A stretch of 64,000 nucleotides of DNA from Gammaproteobacteria bacterium. GTDB taxonomy: Bacteria; Pseudomonadota; Gammaproteobacteria; Xanthomonadales; SZUA-36. A program made the position numbers and the translations under genes. Positions 33,804-43,222 of the stretch are shown here, piece by piece; the stretch's first letter is position 1, and the number at the start of each line of letters is the position of its first letter. Under the pieces are notes generated by a model. The model made no database searches, had not been told where the DNA came from, and saw only the letters and a list, made by a program, of their open reading frames with translations. Location of the stretch: positions 1 through 64,000 of the forward strand of contig JAJFLB010000052.1 of NCBI GenBank assembly GCA_021772915.1, written 5' to 3'.

Positions 33804-34938
33804 TCCCACACTTAGCCCTGAAGAAACTCAATTCCGCGACTCGGTGAGATCCTTTGTAGACAGGAAGATCCTGCCGAAGGCGACCGAGTGGGATCTGGCA
33901 GAGCGGTATCCACAGGAACTGTTCCGCGAATTCGGTGAGTTGGGTTGGTTGGGCATTACCTTTCCGGAAGAATTGGGCGGAAGTGGTGGCGGATCGGTGC
34001 TCTATGCATTGCTGTGTTCGGAACTTGCACGGGGCTCGGCTGCGATCGCGTTGGGAATGTATGTACACACTGCGCTGGCCAGTGCGGCAATCTACCGCTT
34101 GGGCAGTGAGCAGCAAAAAAAACGCTGGTTGCCCGCGGCCATGTCAGGTGAACGGGTAGGCTGTTGGGCCTACGCAGAATCCGGTGCTGGATCTGATGTT
34201 ACTACGGTGGCGACCCGTGCCCTCAGGCATGGGGATAAGTATGTCCTTTCCGGCTCGAAAATGTACATCACCAATTCACCGTTTGCAGATTTTATGGTGG
34301 TCGTGGCATCCACTGCACCTGGAGATGGACTCAAGGGGCTGTCACTTTTCGTCGTTGAACGGGATAATCCCGGTGTCAGTGTCAGCGCCCCGCTGAAGAA
34401 ACTCGGCATGGGTGCTTCCGAAATGGCAGAGATCGTGTTTGACAATTGCAGCGTGGCTGCGACTGACCGTCTGGGACCTGAGTCCGGTGGTTTTTTCGAG
34501 GCATTAAAAGTGCTGACGCTCGGTCGGATTGCCAGTGCGGCATTTGGCGTTGGACTGGGCTGGGCAGCCCAGCAGTCCGCGTTGACGTATTGCTCCGAGC
34601 GGGTCCAGTTTTCGCAGCCGCTGAGCAAGCAACAATTCATCAGGTTCACACTGGCGGATATGGCGACCCGTCTGACGGCCGCGTGGCAACTGACACTACA
34701 TACGGCAAGGGTTGCCGACTCCGGGCACCGACATGACCTGGAAGCCTCAATGGCCAAGCTGTTTGCCTCCGAGACAGCCACCTGGGTGTGTGAACGTACA
34801 CTTCACCTTTGCGGGGCGCAGGGTTATATGCGGGAAAGTGCAGCGCAAAGGTTTTATCGAGATTGTAAAGTGATCGAGCTGGGCGAGGGCACCAGCGAGA
34901 TTCAGCGCGAGACTATTGCCCGTTTGATGGGAGTGTAA
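33796..34938 (+). CDS. Acyl-CoA dehydrogenase 3
   Basis: 380-residue FAD dehydrogenase with 'AYAESGAGSDVTTVATRA' and 'YVLSGSKMYITNSPFAD' in the middle domain and catalytic Glu364 in 'GEGTSEIQRE'. 'LCGAQGYMRESAAQRFYRDCKVIEL' is the usual FAD-contact helix. Belongs to the same general group as dehydrogenase 1 and differs from 2, so the operon may carry out two different alpha,beta-dehydrogenations. It is followed after 2 bases by TetR 2. Confidence 0.92.
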   Translation: MTDPTLSPEETQFRDSVRSFVDRKILPKATEWDLAERYPQELFREFGELGWLGITFPEELGGSGGGSVLYALLCSELARGSAAIALGMYVHTALASAAIYRLGSEQQKKRWLPAAMSGERVGCWAYAESGAGSDVTTVATRALRHGDKYVLSGSKMYITNSPFADFMVVVASTAPGDGLKGLSLFVVERDNPGVSVSAPLKKLGMGASEMAEIVFDNCSVAATDRLGPESGGFFEALKVLTLGRIASAAFGVGLGWAAQQSALTYCSERVQFSQPLSKQQFIRFTLADMATRLTAAWQLTLHTARVADSGHRHDLEASMAKLFASETATWVCERTLHLCGAQGYMRESAAQRFYRDCKVIELGEGTSEIQRETIARLMGV

Positions 34939-34940
34939 TT

Positions 34941-35609
34941 GTGGGTGTTGCAGAACGTCGAAAACGAGAACGCGAAGCACGGATAATGGCGGTCCTGGAC
35001 GCAGCGAGAACACTGTTGCTCGAAAAGGGCTTCAATGGCACAACCACGAGGCTGATCGCCGAGCGGTGTGAATTGTCTGAAGCAACCCTGTTCTTCTATT
35101 TTAAGAACAAGGACGAGATCTTCCTTTCATTGCTGTATGAAGGGATAGATTTCTGGGAATCCGCCCTCAGGAAGCTCCAGAAACTCGACCTGGATCCCGA
35201 GGAAAAACTGCTGCAGATTTGGTTGCAATTCGAGCTGATTCGAAAAGAACATCCGGAATACTATGTGCTTTCCGCCTACCTCGCCCGCCCGCACGCCACA
35301 GCCAATATTTCTGAGAGCATCAGGGTTAAAATTATTCGTGACTCCGGGGCAAATTTTCAACGCCTGGCTGATTTGCTTGAAGATATAAGCGGGCGCAGTG
35401 ATGGGCATCTAATGGCAGATACGTTGTGGGCATGCTTTTTGGGCTTGACTGTGCTCGGTGGTTCACGCAAGAACCTCAAGGTGGAATCGCATTCAAGCGA
35501 GCGTGGCTTCATGCACGTTTTTGAATTTTTGCGTGATAGTTTTCTCATCGACTACGAAAATCAAAACACTGCCGGTGCAGATCTCCCAACTGGAAATGGA
35601 GCCGGGTAA
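34941..35609 (+). CDS. TetR-family transcriptional regulator 2
   Basis: 222 residues from a GTG start two bases after the dehydrogenase stop. The helix-turn-helix is clear: 'REARIMAVLDAARTLLLEKGFNGTTTRLIAERCELSEATLFFYFKNKDEIFLSLL' (about 12-66). The C-terminal domain is helical and unassigned. Being inside Block D, it is co-transcribed with its presumed targets, the normal pattern of autoregulated feedback. The twin elements at 29653 and 29852 would be its natural operators. Confidence 0.92.
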   Translation: MGVAERRKREREARIMAVLDAARTLLLEKGFNGTTTRLIAERCELSEATLFFYFKNKDEIFLSLLYEGIDFWESALRKLQKLDLDPEEKLLQIWLQFELIRKEHPEYYVLSAYLARPHATANISESIRVKIIRDSGANFQRLADLLEDISGRSDGHLMADTLWACFLGLTVLGGSRKNLKVESHSSERGFMHVFEFLRDSFLIDYENQNTAGADLPTGNGAG

Positions 35610-35612
35610 TTA

Positions 35613-37421
35613 ATGACAGTAGACGCGGTCAGTAACAAGGTTATCCCGGACATCTTTGAACAAACTGCGAGCCGCCTGGGATCGCGTGTGGCGATCAGAC
35701 AAAAGCTAAGGATTGGATGGCGTGAAATCAGTTGGCGGAAGTACGGTGAGCAGGTGCGCGATGTGGCACTTGGCTTGCTGGCGCACGGTTTGCAGCCGGG
35801 AGATCGCGTCTGCATTATCGGCCCCAACAGTCCCGAATGGCTGTTTGCCGATATTGGAACTCTGAGTGCCGGCGGTGTTAGCGTCGGTGTTTATACGACA
35901 AGTGCACCCGCCCAAATCGAATATATCCTGAAAGATTGCCAGGCCAGGTTTATTTTTGTGGCCGACAATGACTTGCTGAAAGGGGTGCTGGTGGCCCGCA
36001 CCAATACGCCTGTTTTGCACCAAATTGTATTGTTCGATTCCTCGCAGGGAGATGATGCCGGAATTTGCTCACTGGACTTTTTGTGTGCTTCAGGACGCCG
36101 GTTCGGCGTTGAGAATCCTACCGCCTTGCAAGACGTACGCAAGCAGATAAAAGCGACTGATATGGCGACGCTGGTCTATACCTCCGGCACCACCGGGGCC
36201 CCGAAAGGCGCCATGATCAGTCATGCCAACATCCTGTATCAGATCAATGTGCAGGCGGTTTTACTGCCCATAGGGGAAACTGACCAGCAGATTTCTTTCC
36301 TGCCCTACAGTCACATAGGCGAGCGCTTGCTGGGGGACTACCGCCATCTCGTAAACGGATCCACCGTGAGCTTCACACAAAACCAGGCCACCATGTTCGA
36401 CGACATCATCGAAGTAGCGCCCCATATGTTTTTTGGTGTGCCACGGATTTGGGAAAAGTTTTACGCGACCGTTGTGGGTGCAATCTCAACCGCAACTCCA
36501 TTGATGCGATACGCGTACGGAGTTGCCCTGTCCATTGGACATCGTGTGGCCGAGAGGAGACTCGACGGTAAGCGTGCACCACGATGGCTGAGTGTGCTCT
36601 ACACGGTAGTCGACAAACTCCTGTTGCAGCGCCTCAAACGCTTGATCGGTATGCAGCGGGTGCGTTACGCAATCAGTGGTGGGGCACCCATTGAAGCCAA
36701 CTTACTCAAGTATTTTCTTGCCCTGGGTCTCGATATGCGCGAAACATTCGGCCTGACCGAGAGCACCGGTGTGATCAGCATACCGCCGCTTGGCTGGTGC
36801 AAAGTGGGAATGGTCGGTCAGGCGATGCCAGGATCGAAAATACGCATAGCCGAAGACGGAGAGATTTTTGTCCGTGGTCCACAGGTGTTTCTTGGGTATT
36901 TTGGCAAGGATGAAGAAACGGCAAACGTCTTGCAAGCAGGCTGGCTCGCAACGGGCGACCTGGGCCAGCTTGACGAGGACGGATTTCTGCTTGTCACCGG
37001 GCGTAAAAAGGACATCATCATCACAGCAGCCGGCAAGAACATCTCACCGGCAGAAATCGAGAATCAGCTTAGATTCAGTCCGTACATTGCCGATGCCATG
37101 GTCGTTGGTGACGGCCGCAAGTATCTGGCCTGCCTGATTGGGATCAATTTCGAAGCCGTTGCCAGCTTTGCCCGTGAGCACGGTTTTGAATTCAACACCT
37201 TGGCCGATCTTTGCCACCTGGAAGAAATCAAGGTGCTGCTGCAGGCCGAGGTTGACAGGGCCAATGAACTATTTTCCAGGCCAGAACAAATCAAACGGTT
37301 TCATCTGCTGGATAGAGAGTTTAAACCGGGTGACGAGGAGATGACACCCACCATGAAGCTCAAGAGAAACGTCATCATAGAAAGATACAGAGACCTGATC
37401 GACGCGATCTACGACACCTGA
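35613..37421 (+). CDS. Long-chain-type AMP-forming acyl-CoA synthetase D (FadD15-like)
   Basis: 602-residue ligase of the long-chain group. P-loop 'LVYTSGTTGAPKGAM' (187-201), the 'PYSHIGERLLGDY' segment typical of FadD15-like enzymes, 'MRETFGLTESTGV' (A5), 'ATGDLGQLDEDGFLLVTGRKKDIII' and a C-terminal Lys in 'PTMKLKRNVI' are present. It begins 3 bases after TetR 2 and closes Block D. A hydrophobic or long side-chain acid is the likely substrate; members of this group also act on steroid or terpenoid acids (family knowledge, not shown here). Confidence 0.93.
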   Translation: MTVDAVSNKVIPDIFEQTASRLGSRVAIRQKLRIGWREISWRKYGEQVRDVALGLLAHGLQPGDRVCIIGPNSPEWLFADIGTLSAGGVSVGVYTTSAPAQIEYILKDCQARFIFVADNDLLKGVLVARTNTPVLHQIVLFDSSQGDDAGICSLDFLCASGRRFGVENPTALQDVRKQIKATDMATLVYTSGTTGAPKGAMISHANILYQINVQAVLLPIGETDQQISFLPYSHIGERLLGDYRHLVNGSTVSFTQNQATMFDDIIEVAPHMFFGVPRIWEKFYATVVGAISTATPLMRYAYGVALSIGHRVAERRLDGKRAPRWLSVLYTVVDKLLLQRLKRLIGMQRVRYAISGGAPIEANLLKYFLALGLDMRETFGLTESTGVISIPPLGWCKVGMVGQAMPGSKIRIAEDGEIFVRGPQVFLGYFGKDEETANVLQAGWLATGDLGQLDEDGFLLVTGRKKDIIITAAGKNISPAEIENQLRFSPYIADAMVVGDGRKYLACLIGINFEAVASFAREHGFEFNTLADLCHLEEIKVLLQAEVDRANELFSRPEQIKRFHLLDREFKPGDEEMTPTMKLKRNVIIERYRDLIDAIYDT

Positions 37422-37478
37422 AATTCCAACATCCGGCCCACGTCTTCTTCCGGGATACTGATGCAATCTGCGAGCGGA

Positions 37479-39041
37479 TCAGGAAACCTGGCTCCTCTGC
37501 TCCTTCCAGTACGGTTCACGCAGGATGTTTTTCAATACCTTGCCCGCCCCGCTCAGTGGCAACGGCTCCTGTTGGAACTCAACGCTGCGCGGGCACTTGA
37601 AGCCGGCAATGGCCTGGCGGCAATGCGCCATCAGTTCCTCTTCGCTGATTTGCATGTTTTCCCTGAGTCGGACCACCGCGTGGACCCTCTCGCCCCATTT
37701 CTCATCGGGCACGGCGATGACGGCGCATTCAGCCACGGCGGGATGATACGAGATCACGTTCTCGACTTCCGCTGAGAAGACGTTTTCACCGCCGCTGACT
37801 ATCATGTCCTTGAGCCGGTCAACAACGAACAAAAACCCGTCGTCATCCAGATAACCACCGTCGCCGGTGTGTAACCAGCCATTGCGGATTGTGGCTGCAG
37901 TCATCTCGGGCCGTTGCCAGTAACCCTGCATCACGTTGGCCCCCCGCACAGTGATCTCGCCGACGGTACCACACCTGACCTGCTGACCATGGTCATCAAC
38001 TATATTCAATTCAACACCTGGAATTGCCTGGCCTGCTGCACGCAGCTTGCTCGAGCTGGGGCTATCCAGCAGGTGGTATTCATCCGGTAGCACAGTCACC
38101 AACGGCGATGCTTCAGTCTGCCCATAAGCTTGCAGGAACTTCACCCCTGGCAACATTTCTATCGCTCGGCGTATCAACGCTTCCGGCATCGGTGAGGCAC
38201 CATAGATCAGGCATTTCAGGCTCGCCAGATCGTACTGTTCGAATTCGGTTTGGGTCAGCAACATATTGATCATCGTCGGCGCCAGAAACAAACGGTTGGC
38301 CTTGAACCGCTCAATGGCCGACAACACCGCCACGGGTTCAAATCCCGGGACGAAAACACTGGTACCGCCAAGCACCGGCACGATATGACACATCAGGGCG
38401 CCGGCGACGTGGAACAGGGGCGCTGCCTGCAAAATTATCTCTTCACGCCGGAATCCCAAGGCCAGAATTGACTGCAGTACGTTGCTGGCCAAATTACGGT
38501 GACTGAGCATTACGCCCTTGGCCCTGCCGGTGGTCCCGCCGGTATAATAAATCGCTGCCAGGTCATCGTTGCCGCGGCCAACGTCCGCTATGTCCGTTGC
38601 ACCGGCGATTAGCTCCTCCAGTAGTACTGCATCTCCGTAGGCGTTGTCCTCGTCCAAAAAGATGATTTTCGGTCTGGACTCAACTCGCTCCAAAATGGCC
38701 GGCAGGAACGCCACCATGGCGGAATCAATCAACAATACCGCGCACCCTGAATCGTTCAGCTGGAAGGCAATCTCGGGTGCGGCGAGCCGGGTATTGAGAG
38801 GCACCAATACGCCTCCCGCCCACGGTACTGCGAACAGCGCCTGGAAATAACGGTCGCTGTTCAATGCCAGGATTCCGACCCGGTCCTGGGGCTCAACTCC
38901 CAGCGACTTCAGCCCTCCGGCGAAGCCAGCGACGATAGCCACGAATTCGGTCCAGGTGAATTTACGCTCGTCCATTTTCGTAGCGTAGCCGCGACCATTT
39001 ACCTGGGCTGCACGGTGGATTGATTGAGTTAGAGATAACAT
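37479..39041 (-). CDS. AMP-forming acyl-CoA synthetase E
   Basis: 520-residue ligase convergent with synthetase D and divergent from Block F. P-loop is 'IYYTGGTTGRAKGVMLS' (164-180), with TGG in place of the common TSG, a substitution found in many acyl-CoA ligases. 'QAYGQTEASPL' (A5), 'LHTGDGGYLDDDGFLFVVDRLKDMIVSGGENV' (A7/A8) and the terminal Lys in 'SGAGKVLKN' are intact. As a single-gene unit opposite the thiolase-like/DUF35 operon it may supply the CoA ester that this operon processes. Confidence 0.92.
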   Translation of the reverse strand: MLSLTQSIHRAAQVNGRGYATKMDERKFTWTEFVAIVAGFAGGLKSLGVEPQDRVGILALNSDRYFQALFAVPWAGGVLVPLNTRLAAPEIAFQLNDSGCAVLLIDSAMVAFLPAILERVESRPKIIFLDEDNAYGDAVLLEELIAGATDIADVGRGNDDLAAIYYTGGTTGRAKGVMLSHRNLASNVLQSILALGFRREEIILQAAPLFHVAGALMCHIVPVLGGTSVFVPGFEPVAVLSAIERFKANRLFLAPTMINMLLTQTEFEQYDLASLKCLIYGASPMPEALIRRAIEMLPGVKFLQAYGQTEASPLVTVLPDEYHLLDSPSSSKLRAAGQAIPGVELNIVDDHGQQVRCGTVGEITVRGANVMQGYWQRPEMTAATIRNGWLHTGDGGYLDDDGFLFVVDRLKDMIVSGGENVFSAEVENVISYHPAVAECAVIAVPDEKWGERVHAVVRLRENMQISEEELMAHCRQAIAGFKCPRSVEFQQEPLPLSGAGKVLKNILREPYWKEQRSQVS

Positions 39042-39210
39042 GGAATTCTTACCCAGTTTGAAGAGCAGATTAGTAACAAAGGTTTGCGGTTTGAAATCTA
39101 TTCAAAGCTTCGCTCTAAAACACTTGACTGCACACCTTAATAATGAATATTATTCATATTTCAAGTACCACACAACAATTAACTTATATTCAACTAAAGT
39201 GTAGCAGGCT
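39042..39210. promoter_or_regulatory. Divergent promoter with palindromic operator
   Basis: For the plus strand I see TTGACT (39124-39129), an 18-base spacer and TATTAT (39148-39153). The palindrome ATGAAT-ATT-ATTCAT (39143-39157) covers the -10 box, and a second overlapping symmetry AATAAT-GAAT-ATTATT starts at 39140. A repressor bound here would block Block F; one of the island's TetR proteins (TetR 3 in the same operon) is a candidate. Nothing clear is seen for the divergent ligase. Confidence 0.6.
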
Positions 39211-40227
39211 GTGCCAGTAAAAATATCAGGGGTGGGCTGGCATCTGCCGGACATTCAGCCACCAACAGGCAAGACGGAGCGCGCCATTCCGGTCATGGTT
39301 TACCGAGCGGTACGCGCTTGCCTGGATGATGCCTCACTTACCATGCCTGAAATCGAGGCGGTGGTGACCGCGTCTGCAGACCTGTGGGATGGCAAAACGG
39401 CTTCCAACATCGCCATAACCGAGGCGGTGGGGGCGGTGATGAAAGCGGAAACCCGCATTTCCGGCGACGGGCTTTTGGCCCTTATGCACGGCGCGATGAT
39501 GATACTGTCAGGTCACTACCAGCGGGTGCTGGTGGTCGCTCATGGCAAGTGTTCCGAGGCTGACGTAGACGCTGTATCCAATTGGTGTTTCGATCCTGTT
39601 TATCAACAAACTCTGGGAGTGACTGATTCCCAGGCCCTGTCCCTGCAGTGCCAGGCGATAAAAATGCGAGCCGCGGAAATGACCGGTGAAGAATCCATCG
39701 GAGCCCTTGTCCGTGCACCAAGCTGGAGTGATTCGTGTGGGCTGACGGTTCGCCAGGGCGATGGCGCCTGCGCAGTGGTTATAGAGGCTGGTGACGATGG
39801 CATTGTACTGGAAGGTTTTGGTTACGACCTGGACGCGCACTACTTGGGTGACAGGGATCTCTCCCGGTGTGACGGTTTGGCACGGGCGGCAAAAAGGGCC
39901 TACGAGATGGCAGGACTGCCAGATTCGCAAACCGACATCAATCGCCACTACTGGTCACTGCGTGCAGCCTTGCAATTGCCTCCGTGGGCCGAAGCAATCG
40001 GTGCCTGCTCCTTCATTGAGGGTCTGGCAACATTGCCCAATGAACGGCATCAGATCCAGTGGTCCGGATTGCCACCTTTCGCAGCCGGCATGCAGCGCCT
40101 GATCGCAGGCGTTAAAGATTTGCGGGAAAGTCCTGGGTCAGACAGGTCCCTGATTCATGGCTGCCATGGACCGGCCGGGCAAATGCAGGCAGTCTGCCTG
40201 CTACACAGCGACGGCGGGCCCTGCTGA
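39211..40227 (+). CDS. Thiolase-like protein 1, lacking the nucleophile cysteine
   Basis: 338-residue protein with the thiolase fold pattern: N-terminal 'VKISGVGWHLPD', 'EIEAVVTASADLWDG', and a C-terminal 'LIHGCHGPAGQMQAVCLL' matching the last strands. The segment that should hold the nucleophile Cys reads 'TRISGDGLLALMHGAM', with no Cys, so it cannot work as a normal thiolase. It starts with GTG, has a poor ribosome site and is shorter than SCPx-type thiolases (about 390). Directly ahead of another thiolase-like gene and two DUF35 genes, it is probably a structural or regulatory subunit of a heteromeric complex. Only a general similarity is visible, so the name is tentative. Confidence 0.7.
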   Translation: MPVKISGVGWHLPDIQPPTGKTERAIPVMVYRAVRACLDDASLTMPEIEAVVTASADLWDGKTASNIAITEAVGAVMKAETRISGDGLLALMHGAMMILSGHYQRVLVVAHGKCSEADVDAVSNWCFDPVYQQTLGVTDSQALSLQCQAIKMRAAEMTGEESIGALVRAPSWSDSCGLTVRQGDGACAVVIEAGDDGIVLEGFGYDLDAHYLGDRDLSRCDGLARAAKRAYEMAGLPDSQTDINRHYWSLRAALQLPPWAEAIGACSFIEGLATLPNERHQIQWSGLPPFAAGMQRLIAGVKDLRESPGSDRSLIHGCHGPAGQMQAVCLLHSDGGPC

Positions 40228-40324
40228 TGGCCTGCCCTTATATTGCACCGCTAAGACCCGCAGGGCCAACGCGCAGTTCCGACCACCAGATGATCGGGAT
40301 ACAGGCATGCTCAAAGGGTGCAAC

Positions 40325-41485
40325 ATGAAGGCCAGACCCGTCGCGATAGTTGGCACTGGCCAGACCCGCCACCGTAAGGCACGTCCCGATGTGCACCAGG
40401 GTGAAATGGTTCAGGAAGCAGTAAACCTTGCCCTGTTAGACGCAGATCTGAGCTGGGATGATATCGACGCCATTGTGCTGACCAATATGGAGCTGTTTGA
40501 AGGCCGCGCACTACCGGATTTGTGGTGCAGTGAATTCGCCGGCGGTTTGGGCAAGCCAGTTATGAAAGTAGCCACCGGTGGCACCTCGGGCACATCCGGT
40601 GCCATTGCGGGGCTACTGCAGGCTGCCTCCGGTTTGTTTGACACCGTGTTGGTAGTAGGCTGGGAGAAGCATTCTGAGGGCTCTACCCAAACCGGAATGT
40701 CGCTGACCGATCCTGCCTGGGATCGTCACATTGCCGCCGGTGCTATCGGTAATTTTGCACTCTCCATCTCGCAGTATGTTGCTGAACGGGGCGTCACCGG
40801 CGAGCAAGCTGCCATGGTGGCAGTGAAAGCCCGGCGCAACGGAGCCCTCAACCCCAACGCGCATGTAAAGGATGCCGGGATTACAGTCGAAAAGGTATTG
40901 GCCTCACCAATGTTGGCTGAGCCTGTTCATCTGCTGGATATGTGCCCCCAGTCCGACGGCGCTGCCGCATTGATCGTTGTGGGTGGTGACAAGACCCGGC
41001 GTTATAAGAACCCAGCCTGGTTTCGGGGTTCAGCCACTCGTCACGACCAACCCTATATTGGTGATCATGATAAGCGCATGGTTATGATGCGCACCTTGCG
41101 CAGCGCGGCACAGGAGGTTTATAGGAAAGTGGGGATTGGCGATCCTTTCAAAGAAATAGATATCGCCGAAATATACGAACCGGTTTCCTATGCGGAGTTG
41201 GCCTGGTACGAGGCTCTGGGTTTTTGTGCAGAGGGAGACGCCGGCAAATTGATCGAAAGCGGCGCCACTCAAATCGGCGGTGACTTACCGGTTAATCCTT
41301 CCGGTGGCGTGCTTTGTTCCAACCCGGTGGGCGCCACCGGTGTGATACGTGTAGCGGAAGCAGCCAGACAACTGCATCTCAAGGCAGGTGATTATCAGGT
41401 GGATGGTGCCCGCCGGGCACTGGTTAGCGGTTATGGCGTTTATACCTGGAGTGATGTGCTGTTTTTCTCGGCTGAGAGACCGTGA
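40325..41485 (+). CDS. Thiolase-like protein 2 (SCPx/Ltp2-type, candidate aldolase/lyase)
   Basis: 386 residues from ATG 40325 (AAAGGG upstream; a longer frame reaches 40157). The fold is that of SCPx/Ltp-type thiolases: 'RPVAIVGTGQT', 'VATGGTSGTSGAIAGLLQAA', 'AEIYEPVSYAELAWYEALGFC', 'NPSGGVLCSNPVGATG'. The nucleophile Cys is missing (Gly/Thr-Ser at 85-88) and the catalytic His of 'GHP' is Asn333 ('CSNPVGATG'). The same losses occur in Ltp2-type steroid aldolases, which act with a DUF35 partner, and tyrosines here (Y284, Y289, Y295) occupy the region where that family has its catalytic tyrosine. A CoA-ester retro-aldol or related C-C cleavage is the best guess. Confidence 0.82.
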   Translation: MKARPVAIVGTGQTRHRKARPDVHQGEMVQEAVNLALLDADLSWDDIDAIVLTNMELFEGRALPDLWCSEFAGGLGKPVMKVATGGTSGTSGAIAGLLQAASGLFDTVLVVGWEKHSEGSTQTGMSLTDPAWDRHIAAGAIGNFALSISQYVAERGVTGEQAAMVAVKARRNGALNPNAHVKDAGITVEKVLASPMLAEPVHLLDMCPQSDGAAALIVVGGDKTRRYKNPAWFRGSATRHDQPYIGDHDKRMVMMRTLRSAAQEVYRKVGIGDPFKEIDIAEIYEPVSYAELAWYEALGFCAEGDAGKLIESGATQIGGDLPVNPSGGVLCSNPVGATGVIRVAEAARQLHLKAGDYQVDGARRALVSGYGVYTWSDVLFFSAERP

Positions 41486-41493
41486 GGGACGAC

Positions 41494-41994
41494 ATGCAAG
41501 AAAACAACTCAGAATACCTCTTCTCCAGCATCACCATGGATCTAAGCTGGAACACGGATGTGGGTGAAACCATGGCCGGTTTCTTTCAGCGTCTGAAAGC
41601 CGAACGACGTTTATACGGTACACGTTGTTCAAATTGTCTGCGTGTTTACCTGCCACCCCGACCCGTGTGCGGTAACTGTTGGCAACAGATGAATGACTGG
41701 GTCGAACTCGGTGAGCAAGGAACTATCGTTGGCAAGACTGTGTGCTATTACGAGATACTGGATTCCATGACCGGAAAACCACGCACAACCCCGTTCGTGT
41801 TGGGGCTGATTCAGATTGATGGCGCCGACACCACGCTCAACCATTTTGTAGAGACCCCTGATCCGGACCACGTCAGTATTGGTGATCGGGTGGAAACCGT
41901 TTTGCGCGATACCCTGCAAGGCAATGTCGGCGACATCGTACATTTTCAATGGTTGGGTCCACCAACAACATCAAGTCAAGGCTCCAAAAAATGA
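41494..41994 (+). CDS. DUF35 Zn-ribbon/OB-fold protein 1
   Basis: 166 residues from ATG 41494 (GAGGGA upstream; a GTG at 41482 overlapping the previous stop is the alternative). Zn ribbon C45-x2-C48-x10-C59-x2-C62 is followed by an OB-fold ('GTIVGKTVCYYEI...PFVLGLIQIDGADTTLNHFVE'). DUF35 proteins bind a thiolase-fold partner and often supply the CoA-ester channel. It overlaps the next DUF35 gene by four bases (ATGA). Together with the thiolase-like pair, this is the arrangement seen for aldolase and HMG-CoA-type complexes in other organisms. Confidence 0.88.
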   Translation: MQENNSEYLFSSITMDLSWNTDVGETMAGFFQRLKAERRLYGTRCSNCLRVYLPPRPVCGNCWQQMNDWVELGEQGTIVGKTVCYYEILDSMTGKPRTTPFVLGLIQIDGADTTLNHFVETPDPDHVSIGDRVETVLRDTLQGNVGDIVHFQWLGPPTTSSQGSKK

Positions 41995-42434
41995 AAAAGT
42001 ATCAGCAGTTGCGAGCGAGTGTTCATCTACCTTTCAGCTTCGCGGTTGGCGCAACTGCCAGCCGTTTCTATCGCGCCCTGCGGGACGAGAAAACCATCTA
42101 CGGGACGCGCTGTGACAACTGTCAGCGTGTTTCCGTGCCAGCCCGCTCCTTTTGTTCTCACTGTTGTAAGACCATTGACCACCACCAGACGGGTCAGTGG
42201 ATAGCCTTGCCAGAATACGGAACCTTGATTGGCTGGTGTGAAACACCGAATAAAGATGGGTTTTTTACGGCGCTGATTCAATTGGAAGGAGCCGACAATC
42301 TTCTGTTACACCGGGTCGGTCAGTGTGACGCAGTATTGCTTCACAAAGGCTTACATTTGCGGGCGGCTTGGAAAGCTTCCGCTGCGGGGACGATTACGGA
42401 TATTGTCTGTTTCAAACCGGAGAGAAGAGCGTGA
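41991..42434 (+). CDS. DUF35 Zn-ribbon/OB-fold protein 2
   Basis: 147 residues; ATG 41991 overlaps the previous stop, and GTG of the next gene overlaps this stop, both by four bases. Zn ligands are C41-x2-C44-x10-C55-x2-C58, then a shorter OB-fold. It is diverged from DUF35 protein 1 and begins 'FAVGATASRFYRALRDEKTIYGTRCDNC', so the two probably pair with different thiolase-like subunits. Two DUF35 and two thiolase-like genes in one operon suggest a four-component complex (inference). Confidence 0.87.
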   Translation: MKKYQQLRASVHLPFSFAVGATASRFYRALRDEKTIYGTRCDNCQRVSVPARSFCSHCCKTIDHHQTGQWIALPEYGTLIGWCETPNKDGFFTALIQLEGADNLLLHRVGQCDAVLLHKGLHLRAAWKASAAGTITDIVCFKPERRA

Positions 42435-43222
42435 GCATTCTGGTTGAAACTCGGGGTCGGTTAAGAATTCTTACCATCAATCGCCCACAAGTGAAAAATG
42501 CACTGGACATCGATACAAGCCGGGTACTGGCGCAACACTTTATTGAGTTTTGTGATGACCCTGAAGTCTGGGTGGCAATCATTACCGGCAGCGGTACAGA
42601 ATCCTTTTGCGCTGGCGGCGATCTGAAAAAAATAGGCACCTATTATGCCAGTATGACACCCGCCGAGCGGCTCAACCGGGGCGAGACTGAACCAGGCTTT
42701 GGTGGCATAACCCGCAACCTGCCGGTGTGGAAACCTGTCATCGCCGCCATCAATGGCTTTTGTCTGGCAGGTGGGCTGGAAATCGCTCTCGCCTGTGACC
42801 TGCGCGTGGCAGAAGAACATGCCAGTTTTGGTTTGACCGAGGTGAAGTGGGGAATCATCCCCGGAGCCGGTGGAACCCAGCGCCTGCCACGCTTGATCGG
42901 TGTGGACAGGGCGTTGGATCTTATCCTGACCGCCCGCAAAATGCCCGCAGAAGAGGCTCTGCGGTGCGGTCTGGTATCCCGCCTGGTACCTGCCGGTCAG
43001 GCCCTGGAAAAAGCTGTCGAACTGGCGGAACAGATTTGTGAAAACGCGCCGCTGGCGGTGAGAGCTGCAAAAGAGGCCGTCATGCGTGGGCTGGATATGC
43101 GTCTGGAAGAGGGTTTGCGCCTGGAGCAGCTTCTGGCTGAACCCCTGCGCCAGTCAGATGACGCCAAAGAAGGCCCCCGGGCTTTTGCCGAAAAATGCAA
43201 GCCACAATTCAGGGCTAGGTAA
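42431..43222 (+). CDS. Enoyl-CoA hydratase 4 (classical active site)
   Basis: 263 residues from GTG 42431, which overlaps the DUF35 stop by four bases. It has both hydratase glutamates: E117 in '[11 protein letters not shown]' and E137 in '[25 protein letters not shown]', the only one of the five crotonases here that does. A genuine (S)-enoyl-CoA hydratase is therefore likely, making the 3-hydroxyacyl-CoA that the neighbouring lyase complex could cleave. The following gap of 152 bases contains only weak hairpin potential. Confidence 0.92.
   Translation: MSILVETRGRLRILTINRPQVKNALDIDTSRVLAQHFIEFCDDPEVWVAIITGSGTESFCAGGDLKKIGTYYASMTPAERLNRGETEPGFGGITRNLPVWKPVIAAINGFCLAGGLEIALACDLRVAEEHASFGLTEVKWGIIPGAGGTQRLPRLIGVDRALDLILTARKMPAEEALRCGLVSRLVPAGQALEKAVELAEQICENAPLAVRAAKEAVMRGLDMRLEEGLRLEQLLAEPLRQSDDAKEGPRAFAEKCKPQFRAR

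Noticed and set aside
40157-40324. Extension of thiolase-like protein 2
   Set aside because: No family similarity and overlaps the previous gene; ATG 40325 gives the standard 'VAIVGTGQT' start.
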